DNA of 64,000 nt from Paracoccaceae bacterium (GTDB taxonomy: Bacteria > Pseudomonadota > Alphaproteobacteria > Rhodobacterales > Rhodobacteraceae), in NCBI GenBank assembly GCA_009773055.1, contig WOUW01000004.1:1-64000 (forward strand). The letters run 5' to 3'. Below the pieces are notes generated by a model that worked only from the letters and a program-made list of their open reading frames with translations, had not been told where the DNA came from and did no database searches. Position 1 is the stretch's first letter; each line of letters starts with the position of its first letter. Positions 1 to 8,492 of this stretch are shown in pieces. The position numbers and the translations under genes are program-made.

Positions 1-95
1 GAAATGCCGCACAAAAGGCCTGATAGAAGACCGCACTCGATCACACCTCAGGAAGCGTCAAAAGCAACTTGCATCACGGGCGGCAACCATAGAAG
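1..95. other. Non-flgK sequence abutting the truncated flgK
   Basis: FlgK-like coding begins only at about position 96. In the flgK frame the bases to the left contain stop codons at 21-26 and at 90-92, and neither other forward frame resembles the conserved FlgK N-terminus. On the minus strand bases 48-95 can be read as the end of a protein finishing in VMQVAFDAS and a TGA, but the piece is too short to assign. It may be a rearrangement junction, the remnant of an inserted element, or an assembly edge; the window does not extend far enough to tell. Confidence 0.4.
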
Positions 96-98
96 GGG

Positions 99-1341
99 GT
101 GCAGATCCTTGGCGTCACCCGCGATGTCGACCGCCATCTTCTGGGCGAACGTCGGATCGCCCAGGCCGGCGGCGGGGATCGTGAAGTCCGGGCCGAGTTC
201 CTGAAGCGGCTGGAGCAGGCGGTTGGCACGCCCGACAGCGCGGGGTCGCTTGCCTCCCGGCTGGCCGCCTTCGATCAGGCCTTGGTCGAGGCAGCTGGTC
301 GCCCGGAGTCGCAAGCGCGGCTGGGTGCGATTGCCACGACCGCAAGATCGCTGACCGATGGGCTGGCCGCCGCCACCGACGACATCCAGGCGGCCCGCGC
401 CACGGCCGACCGGCGGATTGGCGAAGAGGTTGGGCGGCTGAACGCCACCATCTCGCAACTGCACGAACTCAACGTCGAACTGCGCTCCTTTACCGGGGCC
501 GGGCGCGATGTCTCGGCGCTCCTCGACGAACGCCAGCGGCTTGTGGATCAGATCTCGGCCATCGTGCCGGTCCGCGAAATCCCCCGGGATCTCAACCAGA
601 TCGCGCTGTTCACGGTCGGAGGCGCGCCGCTTCTCGATGGCTCTCCCGCCGTCATCGGCTTTTCCAGCACCCACACGATCACTCCCGAGATGACGCAGGC
701 GTCGGGCGGGCTGTCTTGCATCACCATCAACGGGCGTCCCTACGATACGGCGGGGTCTCGTGTCGGCCCAGGGCAAGCTTGATGCAGTCGCCCGCGATCT
801 GGTCGAACGTTTTGCTTCTGCCGGGGTCGATCCGACACTGATGCCGGGTGATCCCGGCCTTTTCACCGATGCTGGCGCAGCCTTCGATCCCTTGAACGAG
901 GCAGGTCTCGCCGGACGCCTGTCCCTCAACGCGGCTGCCGACCCTGCACAAGGTGGTGCGATCTTCCGCCTGCGCGATGGGCTTGGCGCGCTGACCGAAG
1001 GGCCGCCCGGCAACGGGACGCTGCTGACCGCGCTGCACAGCACCCTTACCGGCACGCGGCCGCTGTCTTCGACTGGCTTTTCCGCTGGCACCCGCAGCTT
1101 TGCCACCCTGACGAGCGATATTCTGTCCGATGTGTCGGCAAAGCGGCTATCGGCGCAGTCCGAACAGACCTTCGCTGCGGCAAAACTGACGGCGCTGGGC
1201 GATCTTGAGGCGCAGAACGGCATCGATACCGACCGGGAGATGCAGGAGCTTCTGGTGATCGAGAAGAACTATGCCGCCAACGCCAAGGTCATCCAGGCCG
1301 TGGCCGACATGATCGACACGCTGATCAGGCTGGGCCGATGA
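99..1341 (+). pseudogene. flgK: Broken flagellar hook-filament junction protein FlgK
   Basis: FlgK (HAP1) joins the hook to the filament outside the cell. Two adjacent fragments in different frames look like consecutive parts of one FlgK. The first (99-782) starts QILGVTRDVDRHLL, a conserved FlgK N-terminal stretch, but the usual 50-60 residues before it are missing. The second (about 757-1341) starts VSAQGKLDAVARDLVERF and ends with the C-terminal helix that contains EKNYAANAKVIQ and TLIRLGR. At the join, PYDTAGS runs straight into VSAQGKLD, while family members carry roughly 15-25 more residues there, so a small deletion with a frameshift near 752-760 is likely. The last bases overlap flgL by 4 nt, so the operon layout is intact. 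The gene appears non-functional unless the sequence is in error. Confidence 0.8.
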
Positions 1342-2339
1342 TGCGGGTATCGGTTGGCGACGCAAGCCTGACGAACATTCTGGCCCGCCAGGGGGCGGAT
1401 CTGCGCGGCCAGGTGCAGCGCGCCGCACAAGAGGTGGCCAGCGGCAAACACTCCGACATCGGCGCGACGCTGCGGGGCGATTTCGCGCCCCTCCTGGCCA
1501 TCGATGCCAGCCTGTCGCGGCTTTCGGCGTATCGCTCCACGGCGACGGACGCCGCAGTCCACACCGCGGCGCAACAGTCGGCCATCTCCGGTCTGTCGCA
1601 GCTGGCCAGCGGGATTTCGACCGCGCTCCTGGGCGCGCGCGATGTCTCGACCCCGGCCCAGGTCAACACGCTTGCTGCCGATGCAAGGGGGCGGCTTGCC
1701 TCGGCAGTCGGGCTTTTGAACACGCAAGCCTCGGGCCGCGCAGTGTTTTCCGGGCAGGCGACGAACACCGCGCCACTTGGATCGGCGGAAGACATGCTGA
1801 CGGCACTGGAAACGGCGGCGGTCGGGGCGACGACGGCGGGACAGGTGGCGGCGGCGGTGACCACATGGTTCAATGACCCGCTTGGGTTCGGGGCCTTCTA
1901 CCAAGGTGGCGCGGGCTTGTCCCCGTCCCCCATTGCGCCGGACGAAACCGCCGACCTTTCAACGACGGCAATGGACCCGACGATCCGCGATACGCTTTCG
2001 GGCTTCGCGATGGCAGCGCTTCTGGACCGGGGCGCACTTGCCGCTGATCCGTCCGAACGCGCGCGTCTGGCCGCAACCGCCGGGCAGAACCTGATGCGCG
2101 GCGAGGAAGGCAGGATCACGCTTTCGGCCCGCATCGGCACCGTCGAGGCGCAGATCGAGACTGCCCGCACCCGCAACGGGGCCGAGGAAACCGCTCTGGG
2201 CATCCTGCGATCCGACATCGGCTCGGTCGATCCTTACGAGGCCGCAACCCGGCTGGAAACCGTCCGGGCACAGCTTGAATCGCTCTACCTCGTGACCGCC
2301 CGCGTCTCACGCCTCAGCCTTACGGAGTATCTCAGATGA
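1338..2339 (+). CDS. flgL: Flagellar hook-associated protein FlgL
   Basis: FlgL (HAP3) is the second junction protein between hook and filament, exported by the flagellar type III system without a cleaved signal. The 333-residue product has the flagellin-like arrangement: an N-terminal helix (VGDASLTNILARQGADLRG, about residues 5-24) and a C-terminal helix (EAATRLETVRAQLESLY), separated by a variable Ala/Thr-rich middle. The ATG at 1338 overlaps the flgK stop by 4 nt, and flgI starts inside its last codons, so the three genes form one translationally coupled operon. A second ATG lies at 1341. The frame is open despite the damaged flgK upstream, so the lesion may be recent. Confidence 0.85.
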   Translation: MMRVSVGDASLTNILARQGADLRGQVQRAAQEVASGKHSDIGATLRGDFAPLLAIDASLSRLSAYRSTATDAAVHTAAQQSAISGLSQLASGISTALLGARDVSTPAQVNTLAADARGRLASAVGLLNTQASGRAVFSGQATNTAPLGSAEDMLTALETAAVGATTAGQVAAAVTTWFNDPLGFGAFYQGGAGLSPSPIAPDETADLSTTAMDPTIRDTLSGFAMAALLDRGALAADPSERARLAATAGQNLMRGEEGRITLSARIGTVEAQIETARTRNGAEETALGILRSDIGSVDPYEAATRLETVRAQLESLYLVTARVSRLSLTEYLR

Positions 2340-3427
2340 TCCGCTTTTTCCTGGCCCTGATCCTGACCGCAGGCGCTGCGCTGGCCGAACCGATCCGGAT
2401 CAAGGACCTGGTCGAGTTCGACGGGGTTCGAGGCAACGACCTCGTGGGCTATGGCCTTGTGGTCGGGCTGAACGGCACCGGCGACGGGTTGCGAAACGCG
2501 CCGTTCACCGAAGAAATCATGGCCAACCTCCTCGAGCGGCTTGGGGCAAATGTCACGGGCGAGCAGTTTCGACCAAAGAACGTGGCAGCGGTGTTTGTCA
2601 CCGCGCAGCTGCCACCCTTTGCCCGGGCAGGTGCGCGGATCGACGTCACCGTCTCGGCCATCGGCGACGCGAAAAGCCTGCTTGGCGGCACGCTGGTCAT
2701 GACGCCCCTGAACGGAGCGGACGGGCAGATCTATGCAGTGGCGCAAGGGACCATCATAGCGGGCGGAATTTCGGTGACAGGCGAAGCGGCCAGCGTGACC
2801 CAGGGTGTGCCAACGGCAGGCGGCATCCCCTCGGGCGCGCGGGTCGAACGGGAGGTGGAGTTCGACTTCGCGGGCCTGCCGGTGCTGAGGCTTGCGCTGA
2901 AAGCTGCCGATTTCACCACGGCCGAGCGGATCGAGAAGGCCGTGAACGCCGAGTTTGGCGCACGCGTGGCCCTGATGCAGGACGCAGGCACCGTGGCGGT
3001 GGACATCGCGGCGACGGGCATGGGGTCGCCGGCGCATGTCCTGAGCCGGATCGAGGGCATCATGGTGGAGCCCGAGACGCGCGCAAGGGTCGTGGTCGAC
3101 CAGCGGTCGGGGACCATCGTGATGGGCGCGGATGTGCGGATCAGCCGGGTTGCGGTGGCGCAGGGCAATCTGACCTTGCGGGTCGAGGAAAGCCCGCTGG
3201 TGGTCCAGCCGAACCCGTTCGCAGAAGGAGAGACGGTAGTGGTCCCACGCTCCAGTGCCGAGATTGCCAAGAACGGGACCGGGCTTGCCGAGGTGCGGGG
3301 CGGGACCGATCTGGCCGAAGTGGTGGCAGGTCTGAACGCGCTGGGGGTGGCACCGCATGATATGATCGACATCCTGAAAAGCATCAATGCCGCAGGGGCT
3401 CTGCATGCGGAGTTCGTCGTGAACTGA
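2336..3427 (+). CDS. flgI: Flagellar P-ring protein FlgI
   Basis: FlgI builds the periplasmic P-ring around the flagellar rod in the peptidoglycan layer. The 363-residue protein begins with a Sec signal peptide (MIRFFLALILTAGAALA, cleavage before EPIRIKDL) followed by the family signature VRGNDLVGYGLVVGLNGTGD. The C-terminal part contains GGTDLAEVVAGLNALGV and the typical end with ILKSINAAGALHAEFVV. Length matches the family (about 365). The ATG overlaps the flgL stop by 4 nt. It is the last recognisable gene of the flagellar operon here; the rod-binding or motor genes often found next to flgI do not follow. Confidence 0.93.
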   Translation: MIRFFLALILTAGAALAEPIRIKDLVEFDGVRGNDLVGYGLVVGLNGTGDGLRNAPFTEEIMANLLERLGANVTGEQFRPKNVAAVFVTAQLPPFARAGARIDVTVSAIGDAKSLLGGTLVMTPLNGADGQIYAVAQGTIIAGGISVTGEAASVTQGVPTAGGIPSGARVEREVEFDFAGLPVLRLALKAADFTTAERIEKAVNAEFGARVALMQDAGTVAVDIAATGMGSPAHVLSRIEGIMVEPETRARVVVDQRSGTIVMGADVRISRVAVAQGNLTLRVEESPLVVQPNPFAEGETVVVPRSSAEIAKNGTGLAEVRGGTDLAEVVAGLNALGVAPHDMIDILKSINAAGALHAEFVVN

Positions 3428-3717
3428 CCGGAGCCGAAGGGGGTGCCCATGATGGAGCACTGTCAAGTCTTGCTTGAAATCATAAGGTTGGCTTGAGTGG
3501 CGCGGATGTGTTTAACCAAAGGCCCGCCATGAATAGCAATGGTTATGCGGCGGACTTCATCATGGTTGGCCTCCGGCACGGGGCTGTTTGACGGCGCAGG
3601 AGTGGCGCGCAACCGGAACACCGCTGGGCGGCAAGGGGCTTCCAGCCCCGGACCGCAGTTGACCCTTTGGAGCGGCAAGCGTAATCCGGGGGCTGCACCC
3701 GAAAACGAGAGCGCGCG
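3428..3717. other. 290-nt gene-poor stretch after flgI
   Basis: No convincing gene is visible. An ATG at 3450 opens only 15 codons before a TGA at 3495. A small GC hairpin (GGGGCT, loop TCC, AGCCCC) lies near 3635-3650, and a weak promoter-like pair for the next gene lies at 3659-3687. The stretch separates the flagellar operon from rnd-kdsD-lpt and may contain debris of a lost flagellar gene, but nothing in it can be recognised. Confidence 0.4.
3659..3687 (+). promoter_or_regulatory. Candidate promoter for rnd-kdsD-lptC-lptA-lptB
   Basis: A -35-like TTGACC (3659-3664), a 17-nt spacer and a weak -10 TAATCC (3682-3687) lie about 30 nt before the rnd start. The -35 and the spacing fit a housekeeping sigma factor; the -10 is poor. 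No other better match was seen between flgI and rnd. Confidence 0.3.
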
Positions 3718-4332
3718 TTGGCCATTCATTTGCACCAATCAGACCTTCCCGACGGCCTGACCCTTGGCCCCGTCGTGGCGATCGATACCGAAACGATGGG
3801 CCTTGATCCGCGCCGCGACCGGCTTTGCGTGGTGCAACTTTCGGACGGCAACGGGGACGCGCATCTGGTGCAGATCCGGAAGGGCCAGACCCGCGCGCCG
3901 AACCTCGAGCGGCTTCTGACCGACCCCGGCACGCTGAAGCTCTTTCACTTCGGGCGTTTCGACATTGCCGCGCTGAAGCAGGCCTTCGGGGTCACCACAT
4001 CGCCGGTCTGGTGCACCAAGATCGCCTCGAAGCTGATCCGCACTTTCACCGACCGGCACGGGCTGAAATACCTGTTGGCCGACCTTGTCGGCGTCGATGT
4101 CTCGAAGCAGCAGCAGACCAGCGACTGGGGCGCGGAAACCCTGACCGAGGCGCAGAAGGAATATGCCGCCTCTGACGTCCTCTACCTGCACCAGCTGAAG
4201 GCGGAACTGGAGGCGCGCCTGATCCGTGAGGACCGGCTCGACCTTGCCCAGCGGCTTTTCGCTTTCCTGCCGACCCGGGCCGAACTGGACCTTATGGGCT
4301 GGAACGACACCAATGACATCTTCCTCCACTGA
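3718..4332 (+). CDS. rnd: Ribonuclease D-like 3'-5' exonuclease (short form)
   Basis: A DEDD-family exoribonuclease that trims structured RNA 3' ends in the cytoplasm. The 204-residue product has Exo I AIDTETMGL (D23, E25), Exo II HFGRFDIAAL and Exo III AASDVLYLHQLK. It is about half the length of E. coli RNase D and lacks the HRDC domain; this exonuclease-only form is common in alphaproteobacteria. The predicted start is TTG at 3718, directly ahead of the conserved HLHQSDLP region. The 3' end overlaps kdsD by 20 nt, so it is the first gene of the kdsD-lpt operon. Transcript processing is the general role; the RNA substrate cannot be inferred. Confidence 0.85.
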   Translation: MAIHLHQSDLPDGLTLGPVVAIDTETMGLDPRRDRLCVVQLSDGNGDAHLVQIRKGQTRAPNLERLLTDPGTLKLFHFGRFDIAALKQAFGVTTSPVWCTKIASKLIRTFTDRHGLKYLLADLVGVDVSKQQQTSDWGAETLTEAQKEYAASDVLYLHQLKAELEARLIREDRLDLAQRLFAFLPTRAELDLMGWNDTNDIFLH

Positions 4333-5275
4333 CCTGCTTGCCACCGGCCAAAGGGTGATCCGCCGCGAGGCGGAGGCGCTTGACCAGCTGGCTGAGGCAC
4401 TGGACGAGACCTTCGCCAAGGCCGTCAGCCTTCTGATGGCCGCGAAAGGGCGGGTCATCGTCTCGGGCATGGGGAAGTCGGGCCATATCGCGCGCAAGAT
4501 CGCCGCGACCTTCGCCAGCACGGGCACGCCGGCGCATTTCGTCCACCCGGCCGAGGCGAGCCATGGCGACCTTGGCATGGTGGCCGAAGGCGACGTGCTG
4601 ATCGTCCTGTCGAACTCTGGTGAGACGCCCGAACTGGCCGACATCCTGGCCCATGCCAAGCGCTTTGCCATTCCGCTGATCGCGGTGACGGCGCGCGCCG
4701 GATCGACTCTGATGGGCCATGCGACAGTGGGCCTCGTGCTGCCCGACGTGCCCGAGGCCTGCGAAAAGGGGATCGTGCCGACCACTTCGACCACGATGAC
4801 CCTGGCGCTTGGCGACGCGCTGGCCGTAGCGCTGATGGATCACCGCGCCTTCACGCCGGATCATTTCCGGATGTTCCATCCCGGCGGCAAGCTGGGCGCG
4901 CGGTTGTTGCGGGTGCGCGACCTCATGCATGATGATCCGCCCCTCGTGGCCGACACCCTCGCGATGGGCGAGGTTCTGCTGCAGATCACCCGAAGCGGGT
5001 TTGGCGTTGTGGGCGTGACCGATGACCAAGGCGATCTGGCCGGGATCATCACCGACGGCGACCTGCGGCGGCATCTGGACGGCCTCATGCTGCACACAGC
5101 CGGAGAGGTGATGACCGCCAATCCGCGCACGATCGCGCCCGAGGCCCTGGCGGGCGAGGCGCTGGCCCTCATGAACGACCGCAAGATCACCTGCCTTCTG
5201 GTGATGGCCCCGGACAGCCGCAAGCCCATCGGCATCCTGCATGTCCACGACTGCCTGCGCGCCGGTGTCGCGTGA
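4313..5275 (+). CDS. kdsD: Arabinose-5-phosphate isomerase (KdsD/KpsF)
   Basis: Converts D-ribulose 5-phosphate to D-arabinose 5-phosphate, the first committed step to Kdo for LPS. The 320-residue protein has an N-terminal SIS domain (about 35-175) with SGMGKSGHIARKIAATFAS and VLSNSGETPEL, followed by two CBS domains (about 205-320; DLMHDDPPLV, EVMTANPRTI). The ATG at 4313 is chosen because it begins the conserved N-terminus and overlaps the rnd end, an overlap typical of coupled genes. Position ahead of lptC-lptA-lptB matches the E. coli kdsD-kdsC-lptCAB order, but kdsC is absent. A capsule-specific KpsF is possible by sequence; the lpt context favours the LPS role. Confidence 0.92.
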   Translation: MTSSSTDLLATGQRVIRREAEALDQLAEALDETFAKAVSLLMAAKGRVIVSGMGKSGHIARKIAATFASTGTPAHFVHPAEASHGDLGMVAEGDVLIVLSNSGETPELADILAHAKRFAIPLIAVTARAGSTLMGHATVGLVLPDVPEACEKGIVPTTSTTMTLALGDALAVALMDHRAFTPDHFRMFHPGGKLGARLLRVRDLMHDDPPLVADTLAMGEVLLQITRSGFGVVGVTDDQGDLAGIITDGDLRRHLDGLMLHTAGEVMTANPRTIAPEALAGEALALMNDRKITCLLVMAPDSRKPIGILHVHDCLRAGVA

Positions 5276-5880
5276 CCATGGCGCGGGCGGACACACACAC
5301 GCGGTTGGTGGGCTGGCTGAAGGTCGGCCTGCCACTAATGGCGCTCGCGATCCTGTCAACCCTGTTCCTGGTGGCCCGCAGGATCGACCCCGAGGCAGCA
5401 CTTCCCTATGCCGAGGTTGACGTCGAGGCTCTTGCGCGGGAACCGAGGATGACCGCGCCGACCTATGCGGGCACTACCTCGGATGGCGCGGCGCTGACAC
5501 TGTCCGCCGACGAGGCGCGCCCTGCGACCGGGGGCGCTGCGGCCACTGCAGCCAGTCTGAGGCTGGCGCTGGACACACCGGATGGTGCGCGGACCGAACT
5601 TCTGGCGGGCTCTGCCGTGATGGGCGACGGAACGCGTGAGATGATCCTGTCGGGCGGGGTGACGGTCACCACATCGTCGGGGTACCGGCTGGAGACGGCG
5701 GAGGTGGCCGCAAAGCTGGACCGGACCGGGCTGGAAAGCCGCGCACCGGTGGTGGCGACAGGTCCGGCTGGCGACATTCGCGCCGACCGGATGGTGTTAG
5801 GTCAGGATGCCCGGACCCCGGGTGCCTATGTTCTGGTTTTCAAAGGCGCGGTCCGGCTGGTATACCAGCCCGGCGGCTAA
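5272..5880 (+). CDS. lptC: LPS export inner-membrane protein LptC
   Basis: LptC is the bitopic inner-membrane protein that hands LPS from LptB2FG to periplasmic LptA. The 202-residue product has one N-terminal membrane segment (VGWLKVGLPLMALAILSTLF, about 13-32) and a periplasmic beta-rich OstA-like domain with an LTLSADEARP-type repeat and GGVTVTTSSGYRLETAEV. The GTG at 5272 overlaps the kdsD stop; an ATG two codons on (5278) is an equally good start. Identification rests on weak sequence similarity plus position between kdsD and lptA. Confidence 0.85.
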   Translation: MTMARADTHTRLVGWLKVGLPLMALAILSTLFLVARRIDPEAALPYAEVDVEALAREPRMTAPTYAGTTSDGAALTLSADEARPATGGAAATAASLRLALDTPDGARTELLAGSAVMGDGTREMILSGGVTVTTSSGYRLETAEVAAKLDRTGLESRAPVVATGPAGDIRADRMVLGQDARTPGAYVLVFKGAVRLVYQPGG

Positions 5881-5901
5881 GCGGCTGCAGGGGTTTCACA
5901 C

Positions 5902-6387
5902 ATGGCATTCACGTTTCGATCTTTCGCATTTGCGCTGGTGCTGTCGGCAACGGCGGCGACCGCACAGCAGAAGATCGCCTTTGGCGACCTGAAGCAGGAC
6001 ACCACGTTGCCGGTCGAAGTGCAGGCCGATCAGTTGGCGGTGAACAATGCCGACGGGTCGGCGGTGTTCAGCGGCAATGTGGTCGTGACGCAGGGCGAGA
6101 TGAAGCTCGCAGCAGGTGAAGTGCGGGTCACTTACGGCACCCAAAAGAACGACATCCAGGAACTCGTCGCGTCGGGCGGGGTGGTGGTGACCAACCTAGG
6201 CGATGCCGTCGAGGCGCAAGGTGCCGTCTACACGATCGACAGCGGGGTGATCGTGTTGTCGGGCGATGTGCTGTTGACGCAAGGGCCGTCGGCGATGGCC
6301 GGGCAGAAACTGACCATCAACCTCAAGGACGGGACCGGGGTGATGGAAGGTCGGGTGACCACGACCTTCGTTCCGGGGGGCAACTGA
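5902..6387 (+). CDS. lptA: LPS periplasmic bridge protein LptA
   Basis: LptA oligomerises into the periplasmic bridge that carries LPS to the outer membrane. The 161-residue protein has a signal peptide ([21 protein letters not shown]) and an OstA/LptA beta-jellyroll: [38 protein letters not shown], and repeated G-V-V-V strands to the end. It lies 21 nt after lptC, and its TGA overlaps the lptB ATG by one base (TGATG), so lptA and lptB are coupled. Confidence 0.92.
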   Translation: MAFTFRSFAFALVLSATAATAQQKIAFGDLKQDTTLPVEVQADQLAVNNADGSAVFSGNVVVTQGEMKLAAGEVRVTYGTQKNDIQELVASGGVVVTNLGDAVEAQGAVYTIDSGVIVLSGDVLLTQGPSAMAGQKLTINLKDGTGVMEGRVTTTFVPGGN

Positions 6388-7148
6388 TGGCCTCGCGCCC
6401 CGATCTTGTGGTGACCGACGGGTCGGCCGGGCTGCAGATCCGCAGCTTGCGGAAAAGCTACAAGAAGCGCCCGGTGATCCGCGATGTCAGCATGGACCTC
6501 CGCCGGGGCGAGGTTGTGGCGCTTCTGGGTCCGAACGGGTCGGGGAAGACGACGTGTTTCTACTCGATCGCGGGGCTGGTGATGCCCGAGGGCGGGCAGG
6601 TTCTGATTGATGGCAAAGACGTGACCGCCTTGCCGATGTATCGCCGCGCCCGGCTGGGGATCGGCTATCTGCCGCAGGAAGTGTCGATTTTCCGGGGTCT
6701 GTCAGCCGAGGACAACATCCTTGCCGTGCTGGAAATCGTCCAGCCCGACCGGCACAAGCGGCGGGAACGGCTTGAGGAGCTTCTGTCAGAGTTTTCCATC
6801 ACCCATCTGCGGCGGACCCCGGCGCTGGCCCTGTCGGGCGGCGAACGGCGGCGGGTCGAGATTGCGCGCTGCCTGGCGGCGGACCCGAAATACCTTCTCT
6901 TGGATGAACCCTTCGCGGGGGTCGATCCGATCGCTGTCGGGGAAATCCGCCATCTGGTGCATGATCTGAAGGCGCGCGGGATCGGGGTCCTGATCACCGA
7001 CCACAACGTCCGCGAAACGCTGGAAATCGTGGACCGCGCCTATATCCTGCACGACGGCCGCGTGCTGATGTCGGGCACCACGGACGAGGTCGTGCGGGAC
7101 GAAACCGTGCGGCGGGTCTATCTGGGCGAGAACTTCCGGATCGTCTAG
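6387..7148 (+). CDS. lptB: LPS export ABC transporter ATPase LptB
   Basis: Cytoplasmic ATPase of the LptB2FGC exporter. The 253 residues show all ABC motifs: Walker [13 protein letters not shown]-loop [12 protein letters not shown], signature [15 protein letters not shown], Walker [13 protein letters not shown] and switch His in LITDHNVRE. The sequence between YLPQ and the signature is LptB-type rather than LivG-type. It ends the rnd-kdsD-lptC-lptA-lptB unit. rpoN, which follows lptB in E. coli, is missing, and a leader of about 225 nt precedes hpf instead. Confidence 0.95.
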   Translation: MASRPDLVVTDGSAGLQIRSLRKSYKKRPVIRDVSMDLRRGEVVALLGPNGSGKTTCFYSIAGLVMPEGGQVLIDGKDVTALPMYRRARLGIGYLPQEVSIFRGLSAEDNILAVLEIVQPDRHKRRERLEELLSEFSITHLRRTPALALSGGERRRVEIARCLAADPKYLLLDEPFAGVDPIAVGEIRHLVHDLKARGIGVLITDHNVRETLEIVDRAYILHDGRVLMSGTTDEVVRDETVRRVYLGENFRIV

Positions 7149-7179
7149 GCGGGGCCGGGTTCCCAAAGAATCGATTCGG

Positions 7180-7210
7180 TTGACAATTTGCCTTTCGGTA
7201 GCGCCAAATA
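7180..7210 (+). promoter_or_regulatory. Candidate promoter for hpf-ptsN
   Basis: A consensus -35 TTGACA occupies 7180-7185. The best -10-like string, CAAATA, is at 7205-7210 (19-nt spacer), so the -10 is weak or a different sigma factor is used. The roughly 160-nt leader that follows can fold twice: GTCTC/GAGAC near 7260-7285 and GCGGGG/CCCCGC at 7326-7343. A strong Shine-Dalgarno AAAAGGAGAG then precedes the hpf ATG. Confidence 0.4.
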
Positions 7211-7373
7211 CCCTAAATGAGCGCGTTTCCTGCCCATGTCCCATCCCGGATTTCTGCGGTGTCTCCACCTGGCAGAGACGACGTGATGCGGTGTCATTCA
7301 AGACCATACCCGGAAGGACAGACCGGCGGGGACTGACCCCCGCAGGCGCGTCAGCATGCGAAAAGGAGAGACC

Positions 7374-7949
7374 ATGCGCTACCAGATCAGTGGAAAACAG
7401 ATCGACGTCGGTGAGGCTCTTCAGACCCATGTGAAGGCGGAAATGGGCGAAGTCGTTGAGAAGTATGCTCAACGCCCGACGGAATGTGTCGTGGTTTTCT
7501 CGCGGGTTGCGCATGAATACGTCTGCGAGGCTGTAATCCACCTGTCCACAGGCCTGACCGCGCAGGCCAAGGGCCATGCGGCCGAAATCTATGCCGCGTT
7601 CGAATCCAGCCGCGAGAAGATGGACAAGCAGCTTCGCCGCTACAAGCGGCGGATCCGCAACCACCACTCGAACCGTTCGGGCCCTGTTGAATTTGGCGGT
7701 GCGTCCTCGTATATCCTCGCCGGAACCGAGGATGCCGACGAAGTTGAGCCCGAAACGCTTCAGCCCGTGGTCATCGCCGAGATGGAGACGAAGATTCCTT
7801 CGATCACCGTGGGCGAGGCCGTGATGCAGATGGAGCTTGCAGGTCAGCGGATGCTGGTGTTCCGGAACGAGGGCCATGGGGGCGTGAACGTCGTGTATCG
7901 TCGTGACGACGGCAACATCGGCTGGATCGACCCTCGCAACAGCAAATAA
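7374..7949 (+). CDS. hpf: Ribosome hibernation promoting factor (long form)
   Basis: HPF binds the decoding centre of idle ribosomes and, in the long form, pairs 70S into inactive 100S dimers. The 191 residues comprise the HPF/RaiA domain (about 1-105, starting RYQISGKQIDVGEALQTHV) and a C-terminal dimerisation domain (about 135-190; SITVGEAVMQMELAGQRMLV to NIGWIDPRN), so this is long HPF. The ATG at 7374 is chosen over an in-frame ATG at 7356 because the Shine-Dalgarno AAAAGGAGAG lies between them. ptsN follows after 33 nt, as in E. coli. A long leader and separate promoter would let it respond to growth state apart from the lpt genes. Confidence 0.95.
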   Translation: MRYQISGKQIDVGEALQTHVKAEMGEVVEKYAQRPTECVVVFSRVAHEYVCEAVIHLSTGLTAQAKGHAAEIYAAFESSREKMDKQLRRYKRRIRNHHSNRSGPVEFGGASSYILAGTEDADEVEPETLQPVVIAEMETKIPSITVGEAVMQMELAGQRMLVFRNEGHGGVNVVYRRDDGNIGWIDPRNSK

Positions 7950-7982
7950 CGCGCCGCAATCGCGCAGGATCATCGCCGTCTC

Positions 7983-8447
7983 ATGGAACTTTCCAAGCTA
8001 CTTGTCCCAGGCGCTGTTCGCGTGGTCGGACAGTTCACCTCGAAAAAGCGGCTGTTTCAGGAGCTGGGCGAAATCGCGGCGCAAGCCTATGGCCTGAGCG
8101 GGGCGGCAGCGATTGACGGATTACAGGAGCGTGAGACACTGGGGCCGACCGGTGTGGGGCATGGCATCGCACTGCCCCATGCGCGGCTGGAAGACCTGAA
8201 AGGGATCATCGGCGTCTTTCTGCGCCTGGAAAAGCCGCTGGACTATGACAGCGTCGACCGGCAGCCGGTGGACCTTGTGTTCGGCCTTTTTGCGCCGAAA
8301 GATTCCGGGGTCGACCATCTGAAGGCGCTGGCACTGGTCAGCCGCACGATGCGCGATCCGGCGGTTGTTGCCAAGTTGCGGGCCAATTCCGACCCGGCCA
8401 AGCTGTATGCGATCCTGACCGAAGCACGGGCACCGCAAGCGGCCTAA
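7983..8447 (+). CDS. ptsN: Nitrogen PTS EIIA component PtsN
   Basis: EIIA-Ntr, the terminal phosphoacceptor of the regulatory nitrogen PTS, which links carbon/nitrogen status to potassium transport and stress responses. The 154-residue protein has the PTS EIIA type 2 fold with the active-site motif GVGHGIALPHARL; H66 is the predicted phosphorylated histidine. The N-terminus MELSKLLVPGAVRV and LFAPKDSGVDHLKALALVS are typical. It lies directly behind hpf and likely shares its transcript. Confidence 0.93.
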   Translation: MELSKLLVPGAVRVVGQFTSKKRLFQELGEIAAQAYGLSGAAAIDGLQERETLGPTGVGHGIALPHARLEDLKGIIGVFLRLEKPLDYDSVDRQPVDLVFGLFAPKDSGVDHLKALALVSRTMRDPAVVAKLRANSDPAKLYAILTEARAPQAA

Positions 8448-8474
8448 GCGGGGCTGTAGTCCCAAAGGAAGACG

Positions 8475-8490
8475 CCGCCGAACCCGGCGG
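8475..8490. terminator. Hairpin between convergent ptsN and sulfotransferase genes
   Basis: CCGCCG, loop AACC, CGGCGG makes a perfect 6-bp stem in the 45-nt gap between two converging genes. There is no T-tract on either side, so it may be a weak bidirectional or Rho-assisted terminator or merely a GC-rich palindrome. Confidence 0.3.
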
Positions 8491-8492
8491 GG

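Noticed and set aside
99-1341. Programmed frameshift in flgK
   Set aside because: No slippery sequence is seen at the join, conserved residues appear to be missing there, and the N-terminus is also gone; a lesion explains more.
2285-3466. 393-codon open frame opposite flgI
   Set aside because: Antisense to an unambiguous flgI, no plausible product.
3495-3717. Insertion-sequence remnant after flgI
   Set aside because: No inverted-repeat ends, target duplication or transposase motif could be found.
7180-7434. Possible small gene between lptB and hpf
   Set aside because: It begins at the TTG of the -35 box, has no ribosome site and runs into hpf in another frame.
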